Shown piece after piece: positions 58,511 to 64,000 of a stretch of DNA of 64,000 nt (position 1 is its first letter; each line of letters starts with the position of its first letter). The notes below the pieces were generated by a model. The model did not search any database. It saw nothing but the letters and a program-made list of their open reading frames with translations, and was not told where the DNA came from. Source of the DNA: Scalesia atractyloides (Eukaryota > Streptophyta > Magnoliopsida > Asterales > Asteraceae); contig CAMTDV010000030.1 in assembly GCA_947069175.1 (NCBI GenBank), positions 95,256,411 to 95,320,410 of the forward strand. The letters run 5' to 3'. The translations under genes and the position numbers were made by a program.

Positions 58511-59737
58511 TTGTTTATTATTTTCTTTAAAAATAATACAATTTCGAATGTCGAGTCTAACACTTTAACCAATCGTTCTTAACAGGATATCGAAAGTCGG
58601 TGTTTTGACGGTGGTGGCCTCGTAATCCTTAGGGACAAGTGCACTGCTTACCTATTTCAGATTCAAAGGCGTCCCCGCGTACCTATTTCAGATTCATGCC
58701 GAGGGACGCACCATAGTGGCAGTGGGTAATGAAGTCGACTCCCGCACCCACTGCCCCAACCATCTCCACTGGGTGTGCTCTTGATATCGTTTTAGTAACA
58801 CCCCCGGTGTAGTCTTGATGGCATCAGAGCCCTTGGAACCTAGGATAGCAACACTACCCACTGGGTGAGCTCTTGATTTGGTCTTAGCAACACCCCCGAT
58901 GTACTCTTGACATCATCGAAGCCGTACGCGAATTCAATAATATGTATCGATTAACGTTTAGGGTTTAGGGTTTAGGTTATCTTTTTATTACATTTTGTAT
59001 GAAAGTGCCATGTTTTGGGTTATAATATATAAACCGATGTTCAATTTCATTTTGAATTACGTTTCTTGTTGCGTTATGAAAATGATAAGTGAAACACAAT
59101 TTTTTTAAACCTACAATTTTTTTTAAAACCACATTTTATAACTAAAATATTTGTCATTTTATAACATACAATTTTTTAAAACCACATTTTATAAAAAATA
59201 TGTAGTTTCTTAATATATTAAAAAACAAATTAAAACTTGATATATTTTATAACCTTGGTTTACCAAAAAAGTCTAAGAACTTTTTGATAATAATTACTAA
59301 ATTAAACCTTGATACATACAAATTGTTTTTATACTAAATAAAAAACTTAACAAAAACTTTATAAATACATTTATTTTATAAAACCTTATTTTATTAAATA
59401 TCTAAGAAATATTTTATACTAATTAATTTATTAAAACTGGTTACATATACATTTTATATAAAATCTATCAATTTTATTTATAATAATATTTCACTTCATT
59501 CCCCAATTTTCAAGCATTAAACCCACCATCTTATTCCATATAAAAGGTAGCAATCATGATGAAATCATTGGCTGACATCCAATGATTGCCATTAAATGAG
59601 GGGACTGAGAATGAGGGTCGTATAGCACTATAAGGGGCGTATCGATGGGCCCTGTATTAGGTGCATTGGGCAATAAGGGTCATATAGGGTTAGGGGATGT
59701 GTAGATAACTTTGGGGGATGTGTGGATACATCCACCC
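58511..59737. other. MULE right arm, non-coding
   Basis: Contains a diverged tandem pair at about 58760-58920 (CACTGGGTG...CTCTTGAT, ACACCCCCG), two copies of GGGTTTAG at about 58960, AT-rich DNA, and subterminal repeats before the right inverted repeat. Chance ORFs only. Confidence 0.6.
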
Positions 59738-60335
59738 TATATTAATTGCCAACTTGCCATATTGTACTGGCGATTTAGATGAACAACATTCGCTATCTTG
59801 TTTGTGAATTGTGAACGTTGATTTGTTTTTCCACCATTTTTCTTTCTATAAAAGAGTTAGATATTTATGTGATTTTTTCTAATAATTTCATATCCAGATG
59901 TTAATGATCTTTGTGTATAAGCAATTCATATTAGTGATAATAGTGGAATAGCTGAATTTGGGATATGGTTGAACATTTAATCATTCATTAAGTTAAAGAA
60001 ACACTGAATACGGTTTCATCTATAACTCTTGAGACAATGCTTAATTGTTTTCACCATACAGTATCTGAATCTTGGTTGTTATACAAGTACAATATAATAG
60101 ATCAATGTTGTGAAACACTAGTATTATGTTTTACGGCTCTATTTTTCGTCGTTGGATTGTAGTTTGAGCGAATTAGTTCAGATTTGTAACTTAGTAAGCT
60201 ATGATACTAGTTTTAACCATGAATTTATGGTAAATTACTTTATATACAAGATTTGAATCTTGATTGTACAATATTATAGATCGATCAATGCTGTGATGAG
60301 AACCATTTGTAGATATATTTTGTAGATTGTGTCAG
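59738..60335 (+). other. DUF1644 5' intron, last part
   Basis: Intron DNA after the MULE. 59981-60010 is the unfilled counterpart of the TR-GAG insertion site. The acceptor is probably TGTGTCAG ending at 60335. Confidence 0.55.
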
Positions 60336-60859
60336 AATACTCATGTTTAATCTCATGGTTTCCTCATGGTATTGTTAATAAAGGATGCCGCCCCTACATG
60401 TGTGACACGAGTCCCCAACTCTCTAATTGTCTTAACCAGTTTCACAAGTCAAATGTGAATAAGGTGAGAGAACAAGCTAAGCTTGCTTGCCCTTTATGTA
60501 GGGGTGAAATCAACGGGTGGGCTGTGGTTGACCCTGCTCGCCAGTTCATGGACTCGAGAACAAGAAATTGCTCAGTTGATACCTGTGATTTCGTTGGAAA
60601 TTACTCCCAATTAATAGAACATGCCAGCTGTGTACACCCGGGTGTTAGGCCAACGGATGTAGACCCTGAACGTGAACTTGAGTGGAGACGTTTGGAAGAA
60701 GATATGGGGGAACAAGGCATGCTCAATATGCAGTTTGAGTTTGATGACGATGACGATGATAATGATGGTGACTATGTTTTATCAGAATCTGATCTGGCTT
60801 CCGACGATCTGTTGGATGATTTGGATAGCATGTTTGACTTTTCATCTGCAGATGAATAA
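60336..60859 (+). CDS. DUF1644 zinc-finger-like protein, N terminus missing or in a distant exon
   Basis: The open frame ends at a TAA at 60859. It contains KGCRPYMCDTSPQLSNCLNQF, then CPLCRGEINGWAVVDPARQF, NCSVDTCDFVGNYSQLIEHA, HPGVRPTDVDPE and WRRLEEDM, the full central pattern of DUF1644. An acidic tail (DDDDDDNDGD) follows. This plant-specific Cys-rich family includes salt- and ABA-responsive rice members; biochemical role unknown. There is no ATG at the open-frame start, so I start at the likely splice acceptor. Just before KGCRPYMC the usual first Cys pair and LLxCSS segment is represented only by CLISWFPHGIVN, which suggests a small deletion of about eight residues. The presumed first exon or promoter is 19 kb upstream behind two transposons. 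Open for about 175 codons, it may still be expressed, but it is probably a compromised copy. Confidence 0.8.
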
Positions 60860-63589
60860 GAGACCCGCGGATCAATTAGGTCAAGAGAGAATGCCCAAAC
60901 CACAAGAAGCAGAACCCCTACACATGTCAGACAGAGATCAAACAGTCAACCAAGTTCACATAACCGTCAAGAATAGATAACCACATTGGTTGAGTTCCAT
61001 GAGCTTAGCTCAAACCCTCCTTAGTTTTTATGTTGATTTCTCTTGGGTTATTCTGGGTCAGATATTGTTTGAATCCAATGGAAGTAATGTCAGATGTCTT
61101 TAGACCTGTTGCATATTTGTACTTTGATGATCTGTTTCTTTTTTTTCTTTAATTTTAATTTTGTTTTCTTGGATTCATTTTAATGTAACTCTGTATATCT
61201 ATGCTAAGCTCATATTATATATGGGTTGGGCTGGTATAAAGCGGATGAAACTAAGACTAAATTTCTTAGAGTAGCTCTTTCATTTTTATAAGTTTTTACG
61301 ACGAAAGGTCTACAATTGTGTACGAGTCTGCAAAAATGTTGACGGGGTATGATGATTTGTTTTGTTCATGTATAAATCATGATATATGATAGTTGTAGTT
61401 AGGATTACATAATTTATGCTTATTAATATCAGAAGGTGATTGTCTAATCAGTTAATTTGTAATTAAATGCATGTATGGTTTACATTCTTTTGGTCCACAT
61501 TTAGATATAAGTGTCATCCCATCCCTATCTCAAACACATACAACATCAAAACAAATTCCTTGTCTCCTTGAGCTTCAACATGTCTTCTCCAACTTTTTAT
61601 TTCTCTAACTCTACACTGCTAGAGCTTTTCTTAGAATATAAAGTTGATACATTTTGATAGCAACAATTCTTCTAACTATTTACGTCCAAGTTGTCGAGAT
61701 CCGACGAATGAATGAACCATGTCATTGCAATGGGGTTATGTGTTTAAGACCACTTGTAATTATCGACATGCCTACCCTCACCCTCAAATATGTGTTGTAT
61801 TATAATACTTTGCACGTTTAGCACACAACTGTCATTTTTAACGTAAATTGGCATGCGCGCCCACACACACATATATATAAATATGTATATGGTAGAGGAT
61901 CATTAGAAAACTTTATTAAACATTGATATTTGCGTTGAATTTTGTCTGGGTTTAATACTAGGGTTTAGAATTTAATTTTTAGAGTTTAAGGATTAGCTTT
62001 TAGGGTTAACTTTAGCAATTAATTTTTAGTTTTTAAACGTTAACCTTTAGAGTTTAGTTTTTTGGGGTTTAGGGAGTATGGTTTAGAGTTTAGGGTTTAG
62101 TAATAGTTAGATAAAGTTTTCTCGAGTTTTCTCACAAATATGAGTTTTTCCATCATCCTTCCCCTATACACATACACACACATATCATATGATCCTAAAA
62201 GGGTATATTTGTAACTTCACGAACCCCTCCTCTTCCCTTTGTACTTATGATTTGATACACTAACATCATCTTAACTAACCTGTCACTTGAATGGATTTAA
62301 AGTTGACGCTTATTAAATTAACTAGCCTAACCATGAATTTAGGTTGACCATCTTCTACATTTACAAAGAACACGTGTGAAATCATACTTTCTCCTTAAAT
62401 TCACTCTTCAACCACCCACCTCCATTGATGTGACCAAATCTCATTGCTTCTTCGTCAATGCTTCTAATCGACACCAGTCAAGTTATTCACAGATCATTAA
62501 TGTCGTCTCATGATTACATTGGTTCTTTAATTCAAGTTCAAGACTTTGACACTAAGGAGGATCCAGCCACACCTACAACAACGCTTTCCGATTCATACAA
62601 TGTTTTTCGATTCATTTAATTCTTCCCCACACGTGTTATTCGACAAAACTTCGCCTTGGAATTTGATATTAATGAATCCCAAATCTCAGTTATTTCACTG
62701 TATTAGGTTTGTAACCTAAAATTCTTGGATTTTGTGAGAAATGAACCCCCGGTCTTCGTATGTTCATTATATTGCTTTTTGGATTTTTACCATATTTATT
62801 TAAACAATATTATCTAGCATACCCTATTAAGTATTTAGCTTGGAAGATCTTCGAATAGTTAAACATCATTTTCATGTCCTTTGCTTCTTGATATGCACAA
62901 TTTCTTTATGTGTTCAGTAATTTTTTCCAAATATTTGTTAATCAAATGTTAATTAGTAGAGTGGTTTCCTTTGGATGTTTATATATCTTCATTTTACCTT
63001 TTTATAGCATAATTCGTGTAGCATTATATAATTTTCTTTTTATTTATCACGGATACACCTAAGCTTACAAATTTGCAGTTTATTTTTGGTTTATTTTAGG
63101 TAATAGGACAAGCAATGGAAAAATAATATATATCTAAACAATCTCTTAACCATATAATATTATAAACATAACTAAATAATTACATTAAACATATAACTAA
63201 ATAAAATATCAGTATCTAAATAACCATGAGAAAAAAGAAAATTTAAGGGTAATTTCAATAATTTTGGGCTTGAAATACCAAAACCCGACCCAATACTAAA
63301 TAGAGGTGTAAAAAAATCTGCGGTGGGGCCAAGACACTGATTTTTAACCTGGCCTAATCTTAAGAAACAAATTTGAGCCAAACCGGTTTAAGCCTTAACC
63401 GAACCTGACGGTTTGGCATAGGTTCAGGAATTTTGTATTGAGAACCGGTTCCAACCTGAATTGATTTAAGCTCGATCCAAGGAAAAAACTCTATCCAAAT
63501 CAGCTTTAGCAGGTTGGGGTTTTCAACCCTAAAAATCAGCTTATAACCCGAACCAGTTTGGCCTTTTGTAGTCCTCATATTGGTGAATC
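60860..63589. other. DUF1644 3' flank and intergenic DNA
   Basis: The first 350 bp are likely 3' UTR. Telomere-like GGGTTTAG words are scattered at about 61970-62110 in a degenerate form. A short ATG-initiated frame near 62458-62620 has no family I recognise. No other gene is supported. Confidence 0.5.
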
Positions 63590-64000
63590 AAGCCCCAAGT
63601 TTAGGATACATGGTCGGCCCAAGATGACCCTCATTACAATGCATGCTTTTCTGCGCGCCTACAAAAACAAAAAAATCACACACAACATCTTCCTTCTTAA
63701 ACGCACTGTAAGGACTCCACGAGGCTGTACAAACTCAACCACCTAATTTCAAAATCCAGTTCTTCGATTAGCAATCAGGTTTGATCTCCACCTTTTAGAT
63801 TCATCAATCAAAGCTTTGATTAGTGTTTTGACTGTTTAAATTCTCGAATGTGTCCATTTGTCATGAATTAGGTTTTGTATGATGATGTTTGGATATTTTA
63901 ACAGGATCTGATGATTTATGATTCGTTTTCTTGATCTAGATGTTACATGTGGAATCTGTGAATGTTGTTATGAAAGTTGTTTATGTGATATGGTTGATGA
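63590..64000 (+). promoter_or_regulatory. Promoter and 5' UTR of a second DUF1644 paralog
   Basis: About 410 bp align with 41370-41800: the GGTCGGCCCAAGATGACCC block, CGCACTGTAAGGACTCCACG, the UTR and the start of the intron (GATCTAGATGTTACA). It lacks the TATATAAA seen at 41441. The coding part lies beyond the window. Confidence 0.55.

Larger units (their letters stand above)
51959..59737 (+). mobile_element. Mutator-like (MULE) DNA transposon with OTU and GRF genes
   Basis: A 7.8-kb element has imperfect terminal inverted repeats (left GGGTGAGGGTATTGG..., right-end complement GGGTGGATGTATCC..., 21 of 28 positions matching, both with ACATCCCCCAAA). It is flanked by the 8-bp duplication TATATTAA (51951-51958 and 59738-59745). 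The empty paralogous site at 41963-41984 confirms the boundaries. It encodes a decayed FAR1/MULE transposase with a C-terminal OTU domain on the plus strand and a small GRF zinc-finger gene on the minus strand. MULEs usually make 9-bp duplications, so the 8-bp length is slightly atypical, but the transposase domain is clearly MULE. Confidence 0.85.

Noticed and set aside
57829..58572. Gly/Trp/Val-rich and His/Pro/Thr-rich ORFs
   Set aside because: They are translations of the GGT minisatellite in several frames.
58955..58975. Telomere-like GGGTTTAGGGTTTAG
   Set aside because: Only two or three units with degenerate neighbours; not enough for an interstitial telomere array.

Overview
This is a repeat-dominated stretch of nuclear DNA from a flowering plant. 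The evidence is one intron-rich plant gene with canonical GT-AG introns, one plant-specific DUF1644 exon, and nested LTR retrotransposons with initiator-tRNA-Met primer-binding sites. The style of the Ty3/gypsy gag-pol and of the FAR1/MULE-OTU transposon suggests the daisy family (Asteraceae). That placement is inference from family resemblance and was not tested.

Layout. 1-2.5 kb: unclassified. 2.5-5.8 kb (minus): a complete nine-exon BADC gene, the biotin-less regulator of plastid acetyl-CoA carboxylase, with an hAT-type MITE in its last intron. 6-10.6 kb: decayed repeats and a LINE endonuclease fragment. 10.67-28.91 kb: a non-coding LTR retrotransposon (LARD type, TSD ATGTG) split by a young inverted Ty3/gypsy element at 14.0-25.15 kb that carries gag and a complete pol. 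29.1-37.7 kb: Helitron-like termini, then a decayed minus-strand Ty1/copia element. Its extra ORF is interrupted by a tandem LTR-internal-LTR-internal-LTR miniature retroelement at 32.04-35.51 kb (TSD TGATG). 39.3-40.6 kb: a CACTA-like fragment between two copies of another repeat.

41.4-64 kb is a DUF1644 locus. A promoter with a TATA box lies at 41.4 kb and a DUF1644 coding exon at 60.3 kb. A paralogous promoter begins at 63.6 kb and its gene runs off the window. The intron was opened by two insertions: a gag-only retroelement (TR-GAG, 42.14-51.65 kb) and a MULE-type DNA transposon (51.96-59.74 kb) encoding a broken FAR1/MULE transposase with an OTU domain plus a separate GRF zinc-finger protein. 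The intron is internally duplicated, so each insertion has a readable empty site in the other copy.

The most unusual signal is structural. The miniature retroelement carries about 16 small hairpins in 500 bp, all of the form stem-C-(TGTGT-like pentaloop)-G-stem. Their arms differ from hairpin to hairpin but stay complementary, including wobble pairs that work only in the sense RNA. The gag-only element carries two further hairpin families after gag, again with compensatory changes, and TT-bulged hairpins in its LTR. It also has four tRNA-like modules per LTR at a spacing of about 169 bp. A separate antisense tRNA-like module sits upstream of the LTR TATA box and recurs in the Ty3/gypsy LTR. 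I infer that these non-autonomous elements are under selection as structured RNAs, perhaps for packaging, dimerisation or Pol III/TFIIIC interactions.
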